Translations under genes and position numbers: made by a program
Part shown: positions 32,468 to 43,694 of the stretch, in pieces
Numbering within the stretch: position 1 is the first letter of the stretch
How the letters are laid out: each line of letters opens with the position of its first letter
DNA from: Okapia johnstoni
Lineage: Eukaryota > Chordata > Mammalia > Artiodactyla > Giraffidae
DNA: 64,000 nucleotides
NCBI GenBank assembly: GCA_024291935.2
Contig: CM044314.1
Span: 20,682,001-20,746,000, forward strand
Direction: 5' to 3'
Notes under the pieces: model-generated
Databases searched by the model: none
What the model was told of the DNA's origin: nothing
What the model saw: the letters and a program-made list of their open reading frames with translations, nothing else

Positions 32468-32743
32468 TGCTGCTGCTGCTGCGTCGCTTCAGTCGTGTCA
32501 GACTCAGTGCGACCCCATAGACGGCAGCCCACCAGGCTCCGCCGACCCTGGGATTCTCCAGGCAAGAATACTGGAGTGGGTTGCCATTTCCTTCTCCAAT
32601 GCATGAAAGGGAAAAGTGAAAGTGAAGTTGCTCAGTCGTGTCCGACTCTTAGCAACCCCATGGACTGCAGCCTACCAGGCTCCTCCGTCCGTGGGATTTT
32701 CTAGGCAAGAGTACTGGAGTGGGGTGCCATTGCCTTCTCCGTA
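32468..32743 (-). mobile_element. Bov-A2 SINE (antisense), full length with TSD
   Basis: Two tandem Bov-A monomers with the linker GTGAAAGTGAAG between, starting at a CTG-repeat tail. Flanked by ATATACAGC at 32459-32467 and 32744-32752. Confidence 0.93.
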
Positions 32744-33300
32744 ATATACAGCATAAATGTTTAAATCTTGACTCATCACCTTCTATGTACTAGTAGGCAC
32801 AGCAGCAGCTTTTACAATAACAGTTCATTTCATGATTAAAAAAAAATTTTTTTTCGTAATTGAAATGTTGATCAGAGGAAATGGATGAGGAAACTTCAGT
32901 AGCAAGCTCTGTAGTAACGGGGTGGGAAAGTGTGACTCAGGCTGGCCCTATGTTTGCTACTAGGGGACGTTTGCTGTTGGGCGACGCTTGCCGCACTGCA
33001 CCTGGGCGTATTGTGGATGCAGAAGAGTTGCCTTTCAGTCCATAACTAATTCATCTGCCGTCATATCCCTCAAAACCAATCACCTTGATGACGCTGTGTG
33101 GTCTGGTCTACGCTATTCTGCGACGGGGTGGGGGCAATCTCCAGTCAGGTTTCCTAAATCCTGACCCAGTGCTCAATGTCTAAGTGGCTGCGCAAAGCCC
33201 GGGAGTTGGACGCACCGGAAACTAGTGCTCTTCCGAGAGCGCCTGGCCACTCCCGGAATTACTTTCAGAGAAGATTGCATTAAGGGAGGGGGCCTTGGAA
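32744..33300. other. Non-repetitive stretch upstream of the homeobox gene
   Basis: No interspersed repeat seen from about 32880 on; moderately GC-rich with CpGs. Probably proximal regulatory DNA of the homeobox gene. Confidence 0.5.
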
Positions 33301-33304
33301 GGTG

Positions 33305-33311
33305 TTTAAAA
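33305..33311 (+). promoter_or_regulatory. TATA-like box of the homeobox gene
   Basis: TTTAAAA lies 105 bases before the ATG, leaving room for a TSS near 33335-33340 and a short 5' UTR. Inferred, not proven. Confidence 0.45.
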
Positions 33312-33415
33312 GGGGCTTGACTGGGTGGGTCCCTCCAGTGCCTCTACAGGACTCCAGGAGAGAGGGAGGCAGTTCTAGCTGAAGTTCCTTGCTCGTCTGG
33401 AGGCCCATCCTCATC

Positions 33416-33428
33416 ATGTCTTCGGAGG
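33416..33428 (+). CDS. Homeobox gene coding exon 1
   Basis: Only MSSE plus one base of the next codon. The ATG has A at -3. Donor GAGG|GTGAGT. Chosen because exon 2 joins to it in frame and no other upstream ATG is near. Confidence 0.8.
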
Positions 33429-36400
33429 GTGAGTCCTTGGGCTATAGTGGACTAATGTGGGGGAGTCTGGGCCGTGGGGTATCTGCAGGGCTCACCTGGA
33501 GTGATTTGAAGTTTTCTGTTCACTGTGCCACTTAGTGCTGAGACTTGGAAAGGGGGGAAGGCTACCTAGACCAGGCCCTGAAAAAGCCTCCTTAGAAAAG
33601 GAGCTCAGGATGGTAGTAGGCACCCATCATGGTACGGTGGTTTTGTTTTTGTTTTTCTTAAATTCAGAAATGTGGAAAGTTCCCTTTGCAGGATGCAGCG
33701 GCTCTAGATTGCTTTGAGGAGGGCTTAAAGGGGGAAAGGAGTCTAGCTTCTCCAGGGCCTGATATTTTGCCCATTTTTCATCAGGGAGTGAATTCTGTTT
33801 AGAACTGAGTCAGTGGTGAGCCCAGTTCTAATGGACTTGGGAGCCCAAAGCTAAAATTGACGACTGGGGAGCTTGCTCTGGTTACAAGCAGAAACGCAAA
33901 TGTTAATGTGTAGAATTCCATGATGTTTGGTTTTTCTCAGATGAGAATTCCTCGTTTTAATTTTTGACATCTCCTAATAGCTGCATATTTTGAGTCCTCT
34001 CATAGGTGGTGGGTACATATTAGTGGGGGTCTTGACAGACACATCTGGGCATTCCCAGGCCAGTGTCTGGACCTGTGCATTGCGTTGTCATTATAATTTA
34101 TATGGCAGATGCCCCAAGAATTGTTTGGGGTGCACTGATGTTTTCGGTATCAGTGAGTTATGCAGGTAGAATCCCTGAGTTGGGAGCTGAGGGAGAGTTG
34201 GGAGCTGAGGGAGAGTCCATATTTCATGGGATTCCTCAGAGCGTGCCAGGCCAGGAGCAGAATCCCAGGAATGGGCTTGCGAGAGCTCTGCAAGGGGGCC
34301 TAAGCTTTCTGCCCAGAAACAAAATTCTTTCTCTTTGGGAGGTTGCAGATTGAACAAGTCTCAGTTCTCACACAGAGATGGAGGGGTTACAAGTGAACCT
34401 AAATGTGAGGCCTGAGGCTAAAGTCTGTTTCTCCTTCTGGATCTGTTCTAGAGTCTCTTTCTGGACCTGCTCCAGAGTCTCAAGAAGGCCAGAGGCGCAG
34501 GAGAACCAAGTACGACAAAAACCAGTACGAGATTCTTTTTGAGGCTTTCAAAAGTGACGCTTACCCCGATATTAATGTCAGAATGGCTCTGGCCGAGCGA
34601 ATCAAGATTCCTGAGCCAAGAATCCAGGTAAAAATGTAAATCCTTGACAGGAGGATGGGGCTGGGTGGGGAACCAGCCCACGTAGTATTAACTGCCTGTT
34701 TTTAATACTGGTTTAAAAAGCCCTGCTTTGAGTTAATCCTCTTAATATTGCTGTGAGGTAGACATTATCCCCATTTATAGGAAAATAAAGGTTAGAGGTT
34801 AGTAATTTAGGTTACTACTCTGGCAAGGGGTAGAGTCTAAACTGGCTTCTGTGGGTTCTATCTGTCAAATATTTACCATGTTAGAAATTGAAAACTGAGA
34901 ATTTTAAAAAAGGGGGAGGGAAAAAGAAATTGAAACTGAGAAATTTCAAAATATTCACTAATTCAGTAAAAATAACCATAATAAACCTGTGCTGCAGTCC
35001 ATGAGGTCGCAAAGAGTCTTAGCGACCGAACAACAATAAACTGGTTAACATTACTTGTTAACGTTAATTACTTGTACATTACTTGTACAACATTACTTGT
35101 TAACTTTTAAGTATTTTTTAAGAAAAGCAACCGTGGTCTCAAAGCCTGAAAACTGTCTTAGAGGAATGGCAGAACAAGACCCAGAAGCTGGTTTCTCAGT
35201 TCTTTGCATTTCCTTTGCTGTACCAGGTCTCTGGGCCTCTGGGAATAACAGAGAGAATATAGGAAGCAAGCAAAAGAGCAGAGGCAAATCACATCTGGGT
35301 GTTGTAAAGAAAATGGTTTTGATTTCACAGGGACCCCCCACCCCCAAAGGGGGATGGAGGTCCCAGGGATCTTGGATCTTTTGGATCTCTGGGTCACAGC
35401 CTTGGGGGCACACTATAGTCTCTCTGATTCCTCCTCCAAGAAGTCTACTCGGATGAGTCTGGGTCCAGCCTGGGAATTTAAATAACACCCCCTCCTCTGC
35501 TCTCTAGGTGACTCAAGTGTGAGGTCAAGTCTGAAAACTGCTGCTGCTGCTCTTAATGAAATTCAGGTCTCTGAGAGCGGAGCTGGAATATACACAGGCT
35601 GTTTAGAAAGCCTCCCACATGATTCTGATGTGTAGCTAGGATTGAAATCTCAGTTCTGAAACAGTGGTTTTCAGTCCTGGATTAACATCTCCTGCCCTGG
35701 CAGGCAGATTCTTTACCACTAGTGCTATCTGGGAAGCCCAAACACCAATGCAGGAGATGTAAGAGACCAAGAGACGCGGGTTTGATCCCTGGGTTGGAAA
35801 GATCCCCTGGAGAAGGGAATGGCAACCCACTTCAATATTCTTGCTTGGAGAATCCTATGGACAGGGGAGCCTGGCGGGCTACGGTCCATAGGGTCACACA
35901 GTCGAACATGACTGAAGCGACTTAGCAGGCAGGCAGGTACGACTTCACAACCACTTATGGGCAGAAGTACTGGGTTCAGAAGTCCAGTGAAAGTTCTGGG
36001 GTTCCATTTATACTTCAGGTAGCATCTGGAGCCAGATGGGAAACCCTGAAGTTTAACAACAGCTCAGCTATGGAACATCCCTCTGGGGGCACCTGGTAGA
36101 CACCCTATTAGGGCCAGAGAGTGAAAGTCGATTAGTTGTGTCCAGCTCTTTGCCACCCAGTGCTTGCCAGACTCTTCTGTCCATGGGATTTCCCAAAGGG
36201 ACAATACTGGAGCAGATTGCCATTCCCTTCTCCAGGGGATCTTTTCTGACCCAGGGATTAAGCTCAGGGCTCTTGTACTGCAGGCAGATTCTTTACCATC
36301 TGAGCCACCTGGGAAACCCAATTAGGGGCCAGAGAGACTGGGAAAGTTTCCCGTTGGAGATCAGCTTAGCATTTGCAAAGGCCATGGGGTGGGGGAAGAA

Positions 36401-38355
36401 GCCAGCATCCTGTGCCTGCCTGGAGCTGGGCTTGCCTTGGGGCCAGGGTGTGTACAGAAGAGTGCAGGATTGGAATTTTGGGAATGTAAATTTGGACTTT
36501 CGTCCTGCACTTTCCCTGGGGGAATTGTTTTTCCCAAGGGAAAAGAAAATGCATGGAAATTGTCTGTGAAGTTCGTTTATTGCTCTGTTCCATCTTCAGG
36601 GCTTGCCCAGTGACTGGGCCTATAAAGAGGCCATATTGTGTTCCTGGAAGGCAAAGGGGAGGCCTGGCAGAGCTGGACCAGGGTGAGGGGTGACGAGCCT
36701 CCAAGAGAAGGAGTAGCCCTGGGGGAAGTAGAACTGCATCTCAAATCTAGAGGAGGCAGAGAGGAGGCCTGTTGGGGAATGGGAAGAGAAGAGGACTGCC
36801 TGTGTTGGGCAAAGGAGAGGAGGTGGGACTAACAAGTGTCTTGCTCCCAGGCCTCACCTGTCCAAAGTGAGGTCCTGAAAGGACCCACAGAGGAACTGAC
36901 ACTGAACTGGGGCTTGGGTGAAAAGGGGTTTTACTCAGAGGGGGTCTGTCTTATAAACTGCAAAATGATTACCACTGTAGCTTACCTAACACCTCCATTC
37001 TATCACATAGTTACCATTTCTTTTTAATGTCAAGAACATTAAAGATCTACTTTCTTAGCAACTTTCGAGTATTATTTACCGTTTTATTAGCTGTAATCAC
37101 CATGCTGTAATTAGATCTCCAGAACTTGTTAATCTTATGACCTAGCCCCCCCTCCCCTCCCGCCATGGGAGGAGGCTTCTTTCAAAGGTAATCTGGATAA
37201 GAAGGGGTGAGTTGCAGTTGGCAGGGAAAAGAAGAGCCAGGAGTGAAAGTGCAAGCACAGTAAAAGTGCAGACAAGGATTGGAAAACAGAATGGGAGAGA
37301 AAGGGTGTGTCACTATGGCCCCCTCCGCACAGCGTCCTGGGTTGTGGGACGCATGCGCACATGATGCTTTGGGGAGCTTTGCCCGGAAGGTTACGGTTGG
37401 GCCACGCCTTGAATGGTTTGAATCAGCTTACCACGAATTTTACTTTTATTCTGAATTCTACCTTAAGTCACATGCTCCTTGGTGGTGATAAATATGGGAC
37501 TGGGCTTCATTGGAAAATGCCTTTTGTCTCCCCATCCCTTTGACTCAGTGTCTCTTCTTTCTCCATCTCCCTCCCCCATCCCCGCCCCTCTAGGTGTGGT
37601 TTCAGAACCGAAGAGCTCGAGATCCGCGCAAGAACACCAAGAAGGAAAAGGCACGCCCCCGGGTTCCAGAACCTGTTCATGGAAGAGTTGGCGCCCCAGT
37701 TCCAAGACCCAGTCAGAGTGGACTCTGTGCCCCCAACTGCCCTTGCCAGCAGTGTCTTCTGGCGGCCCAGAGGGTTGCCAGTTTATTTTCCTCGAAGCCA
37801 GGGGATGCTTCTGGTCAAGCTGGTTTTGGGGGGTATGTTGGTAACCTGGCGATGAATATGGCCTCGCCTAACCTGCCGACTGCAGCTGATGAGCCTTCTG
37901 GAGACCTGCGCTACTCTTCCTCCTCGAGCTTCAGCCTCCACTATTTCTCCTCAGGCTTCAACCCCAAAGTTCTCACGGCTTCCCAACAGTCCTCTCCACA
38001 ACTGGAAGCTGGCAGTGCAGAGACTTATGTGGGGGCCCCTGAACAGCTCCTGGCTCAAGGGAACGAGGCCCTGCAGGGGTACGGGCAACGTCCTCCCTCT
38101 GGTGAACAGCCGCCGTGCTGGAGCTGGCAGCCTTCGCCTGCTCTGAAGCCAGAGATGGAATTCGAGCAGCCACCATCCCAGAGCCTGGAGGCCGCTGTGC
38201 CACCGTGGTCCTGTTGGTCACTTCCGCCTACTCCATCCTCTTCACCCCCTCAGCGCCTCCTGCCCCAGGAGCTGTGTTCCTATCATGCTTCTTCTCAGCC
38301 CTCTCCGATGAAGGCACCTGCCAATATCAGGAGCTGGTTCCATCCCTACCTCTAA
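33416..38355 (+). CDS. DUX-like single-homeodomain transcription factor, three exons
   Basis: Exons 33416-33428, 34452-34627 and 37594-38355 join in frame to 316 codons. The homeodomain occupies residues 18-77 in exact register: Y8, L16, F20, W48, F49, Q50, N51, R53 by homeodomain numbering. The intron falls between positions 46 and 47, as in paired-class genes. The stretch IPEPRIQVWFQNRRARDP is DUX-like. Only one homeodomain is present, unlike DUX4/DUXC, so the closest named type is the single-homeobox DUX group (sDUX). The C-terminal 240 residues are Pro/Ser/Gln-rich with a Cys cluster (C108, C112, C114, C117), look disordered and may act in transcription; I recognise no further domain. DUX-family proteins act in early embryos and germ line; a similar role here is inference. 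Retained introns rule out a retrocopy; no stop or frameshift is seen. Confidence 0.87.
34452..34627 (+). CDS. Homeobox gene coding exon 2
   Basis: Encodes ESLSGPAPESQEGQ then homeodomain positions 2-46 (RRRRTKYDKNQY to EPRIQ). Acceptor TTCTAG|AGT, donor CCAG|GTAAAA. Phase 1 in, phase 0 out. Confidence 0.9.
34988..35036 (+). mobile_element. BovB 3' terminal scrap in the homeobox intron
   Basis: TGTGCTGCAGTCCATGAGGT then TCGCAAAGAGTC; flanked by ATAA-rich DNA. Confidence 0.75.
35690..35935 (+). mobile_element. Two opposed Bov-tA pieces joined head to head
   Basis: An antisense head end (35690-35739, ending CTGGGAAGCCC) abuts a sense copy (from ACACCAATGCAGGAGATG to CTGAAGCGACTTAGC). Confidence 0.8.
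36121..36320 (-). mobile_element. Bov-tA SINE (antisense) in the homeobox intron
   Basis: GTGAAAGTCGATTAGTTGTG through GCCACCTGGGAAACCCA. Confidence 0.9.
37594..38355 (+). CDS. Homeobox gene coding exon 3
   Basis: Acceptor CCTCTAG|GTG. Begins VWFQNRRARDPR (recognition helix), then 240 open codons to a TAA stop, ending IRSWFHPYL. The long open frame in a moderately GC-rich last exon argues for coding selection. Confidence 0.9.
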   Translation: MWFQNRRARDPRKNTKKEKARPRVPEPVHGRVGAPVPRPSQSGLCAPNCPCQQCLLAAQRVASLFSSKPGDASGQAGFGGYVGNLAMNMASPNLPTAADEPSGDLRYSSSSSFSLHYFSSGFNPKVLTASQQSSPQLEAGSAETYVGAPEQLLAQGNEALQGYGQRPPSGEQPPCWSWQPSPALKPEMEFEQPPSQSLEAAVPPWSCWSLPPTPSSSPPQRLLPQELCSYHASSQPSPMKAPANIRSWFHPYL

Positions 38356-38796
38356 GAAAGGACCTTGGTGGGAGGCCCTAGTCACCCCAGCCCTCAGCCA
38401 TTGCAGCTGTGGGAGCAGCACTTAAACTCCTGCTACAAAAAAACAGTGGACATAACCTAAGTAGATGTGAGTCAGGTCACAGATGAAATCAGCTAGGGCT
38501 CATCTATACTTTTTAATAGTATGCAAAATTGAAAAAGGATTTGAAGGTTGGTGTATTTGCATTGGAGAGATCTCCTAGACATAATTTCTAAAGAAATGAA
38601 GTTGTCAGGATGGAAGGGCATAAAGTGCAGGGGATATGGGCAGGCAGAGGACCTAAGCGGTTTCCTTAGATGGGAGGAAAAGGGATCTTTGGAAGTCCAT
38701 CTGTCCTGCCTTTTTATGGTTGATCAATATGAAGCACTTAAATGTTCTGTAAACCTTAGACGGGGTTGAGGGGTACGGTGAGGGCTGATTTGTGGA

Positions 38797-38802
38797 AATA
38801 AA
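38797..38802 (+). terminator. Polyadenylation signal of the homeobox gene
   Basis: AATAAA 442 bases after the stop codon; the first such hexamer in sense downstream of the gene that I see. Confidence 0.55.
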
Positions 38803-39671
38803 CTCAATACTCACAGAATGGGATTCACTGTGGCTATTTCTGTGGCCTGGAATGGATCCTCCCTCTTCTCCGTGTGCACACTGCCCACTTCCCTTGTCCA
38901 GCCAAGTGTGTCTTCCTTCTGGACTTTGAACACATCCCTGCTCCTGGGCAAACAATTCCCTGAAAACAAGTCCCCCTCTCCCAACTCACTCTGTATGGCC
39001 AAATGCAAACCCCAGTGTAGAATAAATGGGTTTGAGTAGAGAAATTGGAAAGTGAATGCAAATGCATCTCTTCTCTTCAGTTCACACAGTGTAGCCTCCA
39101 GTACTGGGTCCCTCCAGTACCTACCCATGCCAAGAGGGAGAGGGTGGGAAGCACACCTGTGTGGAGGAAATCTGCTTAGCCAAGGGGACTGCGCCCTCAA
39201 GGTTGGAGAAATTTATAAAGATGCTTCCTGTTCATGTGGCAGACTATCTTCAAGGTTACAGAGTAGCAAAAGTTAGCTTTACCCAGTTTATAAATAAGGA
39301 TCTGGTGTACATCAGAGATGAACTCCAGCAGCCTTAAATTGCTCTGCACAATATGACTTTAAGGAAAACTAGGGGTTGAGCACAGGCTCCTTGACCACAC
39401 AAATGTCCAATTACGTATTTCACCTTCCTTGCTCGACTCAGAGAAGACACTGACTCACAAACTATTTACTCATATATGCCGTGGCAAAGCTGGCCATGGA
39501 ATCTGCCTGTGCTAAGATGATTGGTGAGTGATGTTCTTTCTCTGAAATTAGACTTCAGCATTTCCAAGTTTCTTGTAGGTGCAAAAGAAATAAAAGATGC
39601 TGTCTCTTGCTTTTTGTCTCTAGTTTTCTTACATTCTTTGCAGGAAATTTGTCCTCAACAAGGGCAAGTTC
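38803..39671. other. Gene-free stretch downstream of the homeobox gene
   Basis: No repeat or exon recognised. Contains an octamer word ATGCAAAT near 39057. Confidence 0.4.
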
Positions 39672-39838
39672 TTGGGAATTCCCTGGAGGTCCATTTTTTT
39701 AGGATTCAGTGCTTTAACTTCCCAGGCTCGGGTTAAATTTCTAGTTAGGGTTCTAAAATCCAGCAAGTCACACAGCATGGCCAAAACAAAACCAGAAGCA
39801 AAACAAAAAACAACTAAAAAAAAAAAACAAATGAAAAA
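39672..39838 (+). mobile_element. CHR-type SINE
   Basis: GGGAATTCCCTGGAGGTCCA head, AGCAAGTCACACAGCATGGC and an A-rich tail. Confidence 0.75.
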
Positions 39839-39852
39839 CATGGACAAGGTCT

Positions 39853-40112
39853 TTGTTGTTGTTCAGTCACTAAGTCATGTCTGACTCTTTGAGACTCTGT
39901 GAACTGTAGCATGCCAGACTCCTCTATCCTCCACGATCTCCTGGAGTTTGCTCAAACTCATGCCCATTGAGTCAGTGATGCTATCTAACCATCTTGTCCT
40001 CCAGTGCCTCCTTCTCTTTTTGCTGTCAGTCTTTCCTAGCATCAGGGTCTTTTTTAATTAGTCGCCTCTTCACATCAGGTGGCCAAAGTATTGGAGCTTC
40101 AGCAAGATCTTT
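39853..40112 (-). mobile_element. BovB 3' end (antisense)
   Basis: TTTGTTGTTGTTCAGTCACT through GGCCAAAGTATTGGAGCTTC. Confidence 0.88.
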
Positions 40113-40716
40113 AGGGAATCAGTATTTGGAAGGAAATGATTTAGGATATATAACCAGGGTTCCATGCTCCTGGTCTTAGATGAGAACTCTCTACCTCCCT
40201 TCCTTTCCCCAGGCTCTTGCAGGCTTGTCTGCCAGGCAGCTGATCAGAGAAAGCCTGAGGAATAAGGGAAGAGCTTGAGGTAAGATGGAGGTTCAGTTCT
40301 AGTCCCACACTTTCTAGATGTACAGGGCCTGGGAAACATTTCTTCTCTTGGCGCCTAGTTTTCTTAATTACCAGGCACCATATAAATGCCACTCAGGCTA
40401 AGATGATGGGTCCAAGCGTAAAAGTAAACACACAAAAGAGACTGCTCTGCCATTAATACAGGATAGTTACCATGGACAAAACTCAAATTGCAAATAACAT
40501 GTTGGGAGAAAAAGTGATAGGATATATAGTGGCAGAGAAATTAATAAATTCAGATAATGATGAATGATACCTCTCAGAATAAAAGTGTTCAACATATTTA
40601 AAAAGTCATTCTAAATGAAAAAAAGCAAAACTAAAAATAGAATTGCCATAGTATCCTATGATATCACTCCTGGGCATATATCCAGAGAAAACTTGCAGTG
40701 TTTATAGCAGCACTAT

Positions 40717-40740
40717 ATTTTTTTTTTTTTTTTTTTTTTT
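40717..40740 (-). mobile_element. Pure poly(T) insertion with 16-bp TSD
   Basis: The host motif TTTATAGCAGCACTAT is present twice (40701-40716 and 40741-40756) with only A plus 23 T between. Looks like a retroposition event where only the poly(A) tail was copied. Confidence 0.75.
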
Positions 40741-40824
40741 TTTATAGCAGCACTATTTACAATGGCTAAGACATGGAAACAACTTAAATGTCCATCAATA
40801 GAGGAATAGATAAAGAAGATGTGG

Positions 40825-40958
40825 AGACTTCCCTGGTGATCCAGTGGCTAAGACTCCGTGCTCCTAATGCAGGGGCCCACGTTTGATCCCTGGTCAGGGA
40901 ACTGGATCCCACATGTCACAACTAAGACCTGGTGTAGCCAAATAAATCTTTAAAAAAA
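40825..40958 (+). mobile_element. CHR SINE with TSD
   Basis: AGACTTCCCTGGTGATCCAG through an A-tail, flanked by AAGATGTGG at 40816-40824 and 40959-40967. Confidence 0.9.
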
Positions 40959-41007
40959 AAGATGTGGTACACATATATAATGGAATACTACTTAGTCATA
41001 AAAAAGA

Positions 41008-41008
<1 letters not shown>

Positions 41009-41041
<33 letters not shown>
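41009..41041. repeat. (TG)n microsatellite
   Basis: About 16 TG units at the tail side of an antisense SINE. Confidence 0.95.
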
Positions 41042-41043
<2 letters not shown>

Positions 41044-41158
41044 GTTGCTTAGTCGTTTCCGACTCTTTGCAACCCCATAGACTGCAACCCACCAGGCCCC
41101 TCCATCCATGGGATTCTCCAGGCAAGAGTACTGGAGTGGGTTGCCATTTCCTTCTCTG
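41011..41158 (-). mobile_element. Bov-tA/Bov-A SINE (antisense) with TSD
   Basis: TTGCTTAGTCGTTTCCGACT to CCATTTCCTTCTCTG, 5'-truncated. AAAAAGAATG flanks it at 41001-41010 and 41159-41168. Confidence 0.88.
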
Positions 41159-41291
41159 AAAAAGAATGAAGTGATGCTATTTGCAGCAACATGGATGGAC
41201 TTAGAGATGATAATACTAAGTTAAGTAAATCAGAAAGACAAATACCATAATGATATCATCCATGTGGAATCTAAAATATGATACAAATGGG

Positions 41292-41405
41292 AATGCCCTG
41301 GTGGTTCAGTGGTTAAGACTTGGTGCTTTCATTGCCCTGGGCCTGCATTTGATCCCTCATCAGAGAACTAAGATCCCACAAGCTATATGGTGTGGCATGG
41401 CCAAA
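41292..41405 (+). mobile_element. CHR SINE in L1
   Basis: GAATGCCCTGGTGGTTCAGT through TATGGTGTGGCATGGCCAAAA. Confidence 0.82.
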
Positions 41406-42162
41406 ATAGAAGAGCTTTTCTATGAAAGAAACAGACTCACACAGAGAACAAACTTGTGGTTGCCAAAGGGAAGGGGGGTGGTAGACGTCAGATGGAGAGT
41501 TTGGGATTCGCAGATACAAACTGTACATGTAGAATGAATAGACGACAAAGTCCTACTGTACAGCACAGGAAACTACATTCAATATCCTGTGATAAACCAT
41601 AATAGGAAAGAATATGAAAAAAAGTATATATATACACATATAACCGAATCCCTTTGCTGTACAGGAGAAATTAACACAACATTGTAAATCAATTATACTT
41701 CAATAAAATAATTCTTTTAAAGCAATACAACTTAAATTAGTGAAAAGCTATATTTTACCTATTTTATTGGATTAAAAATGAAAATATTTGCCATATATGG
41801 TCAAATATTTAAGGATATGCATAATAGAGCTTTGTTTATAATAGTAAAAATTAAAGGAATGAAAAAATAGGAAGGTTAATTATATGGATCTTCTAGTACA
41901 TGAACTATTATGAACTCATTTAAGTGTCCTAAATGAAATGTTTTCAACATCTGAGCTAGAACCTTTAGTTAATTAAATCTATTTTACAGGGGAAGAATCT
42001 GAGCAGATAATTAGCCAAGTCCCAGTCTCTCTCCATTTCACTAAATCCCTTCAGGTAATTATAAATGCCTATAAAGGCACATCAGTACTGTTCAGATAGA
42101 TCATATGAAACTTCTAAATGCTATTGGTCCTGGTTTGGTTCAGTACGCATTATACACATGCA

Positions 42163-42380
42163 GGCTTGCTCAGTAGCTCAGTCGTGTCTGACTCTTTGGG
42201 ACCCCACAGACTTTAGCCCACCAGGCTCCTCTGTCCAAGGGATTTTTCCAGCAAGAATACTGGAGTGGGTTGCCATTTCCTCCTCCAGGGGATCTTCCTG
42301 ACCCAGGGATGGAACTCGAGTCACCTACATCTCCTGCATTGGCCAGTGGATTCTTTACCACTGAGCCACCTGGGAAGCCC
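42163..42380 (-). mobile_element. Bov-tA SINE (antisense)
   Basis: GGCTTGCTCAGTAGCTCAGT through CACCTGGGAAGCCCC. Confidence 0.92.
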
Positions 42381-42386
42381 CTCAGT

Positions 42387-43412
42387 ACACACTGGGGGTG
42401 GCCAAAGACATTTGCTGAGAAATGGCATCTTTGGGTTTTGTGGGCCAAATAAGACCAAGGGTGCCTCCCTCTCCTACCCCCAGGAAACACTCAGCCCCTA
42501 GAACACATTTCACTTCTGGGAATTTCCTCTTATCTTTGCATCTTTGCAGCAGCTCTTCGTTGCCTTTCAGGCCCCCTTCCTGGACAGCAGGCGAGGATGA
42601 CAGAGCGACGGTAGGAGGTTGGAAGCCTGGGGCTCACACCTGCATTTGTTTCCAAGGGAGACAAGAAAGGGAAAAGAAAAGAAGGTGAAAACTGACCCCT
42701 AAGAAACTGACCCAAGAAACTAAGCTGTGGGGACTGTGGGTTTTCTGGGGAACATACACGGCAGCTGAGAGTGGTAAACACAACCCTGTGACTCCATCTG
42801 AAGTCTTAGTTTTGCATTCTGGGTCTGCCAAGTGAGACAAGCTCATGAATATAGAAAACCATTCCTGCTTACCTCACAAAGTAGAGTGTTTGAAAGAAGC
42901 TTGTGATGTAGTTAGTGCTTTGTAAATGTAGGACACCTGTGATTTTGTGTGGTGGGCTGGGAATGCCAGTTCAGAATTTTCAGAATGTTTGCAGACAACT
43001 GAGAAGTCAGCAAATAAAAAGAGTGAAGAAACATTTGCCCATAGACACAATAGCTCTCCATTTCAGAGTTCTTTCCAAGAGCTGATCCCAACCTTTTCTA
43101 TCTGCTAAACCCAGACTGAAAATACATATTCCCCTTGAAGTGTTTCCTTGCTTCCATTTTCTCAACTTGTTGGAGACCTCTCGTCTGCCTGCTTCCTTTC
43201 CTCCATTCCTGGGGATCCAAATACCTCCGTGGGTTTGACCTGGAGAAGCAAGTAGAGTGTCCTCCCCCTCCCTGGCCTTTAAGATCTTTCCTTTATTCCT
43301 TTATTTCTTTGTCTTACAACAAAGTTCCCCACCTCACCTTCTCCCCTCACCCTTATCTCCTCTGAGTAAAGGCTCATGCTCATGGATTGTAATTGCCATC
43401 ATCTCTTCTCAT
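42387..43412. other. Non-repetitive gene-free stretch
   Basis: No repeat family or coding exon recognised. Short frames on both strands have no domain signature. Confidence 0.45.
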
Positions 43413-43640
43413 TTCCATGGCTTCCCCAGTGGCTCAGTGGTAAAGAATCCACCTGTCAACGCAGGAGACTCCAGAGATTGTGGGTTCAATCCTTGGGTGG
43501 GGAAGAGCCCCTTGAGGAGGAAATGGTAACCTGCTCCAGTATTCTTGCCTGGAGAATCCCAAGGACAAAGGAGCCTGGCAGGCTACAGTCCATAGGATCG
43601 AAAAGAGTCAGACAAGACTGAGCAGCTGAGCACACACTTC
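43413..43640 (+). mobile_element. Bov-tA SINE
   Basis: CATGGCTTCCCCAGTGGCTC through AGACAAGACTGAGCAGCTGAG. Confidence 0.92.
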
Positions 43641-43694
43641 TCATTCCCAGAGATAGTGGCGAAGGGAACCTGGAATGGACGGATGATCAAAGCC

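Larger units (their letters stand above)
40610..41725 (+). mobile_element. L1-BT 3' UTR with four later insertions
   Basis: CATATATCCAGAGAAAAC, TACAATGGCTAAGACATGG, TAATGGAATACTACTTAGTC, GCAGCAACATGGATGGACTT, then CTTTGCTGTACAGGAGAAAT and the end CAATAAAATAATTC. Interrupted by a T-run, two CHR SINEs and an antisense SINE. Confidence 0.85.

Noticed and set aside
37594..38355. Homeobox exon as a DUX4-type retrocopy
   Set aside because: The homeodomain is split by a standard intron with good splice sites, so it is not a processed copy; it also has only one homeodomain.
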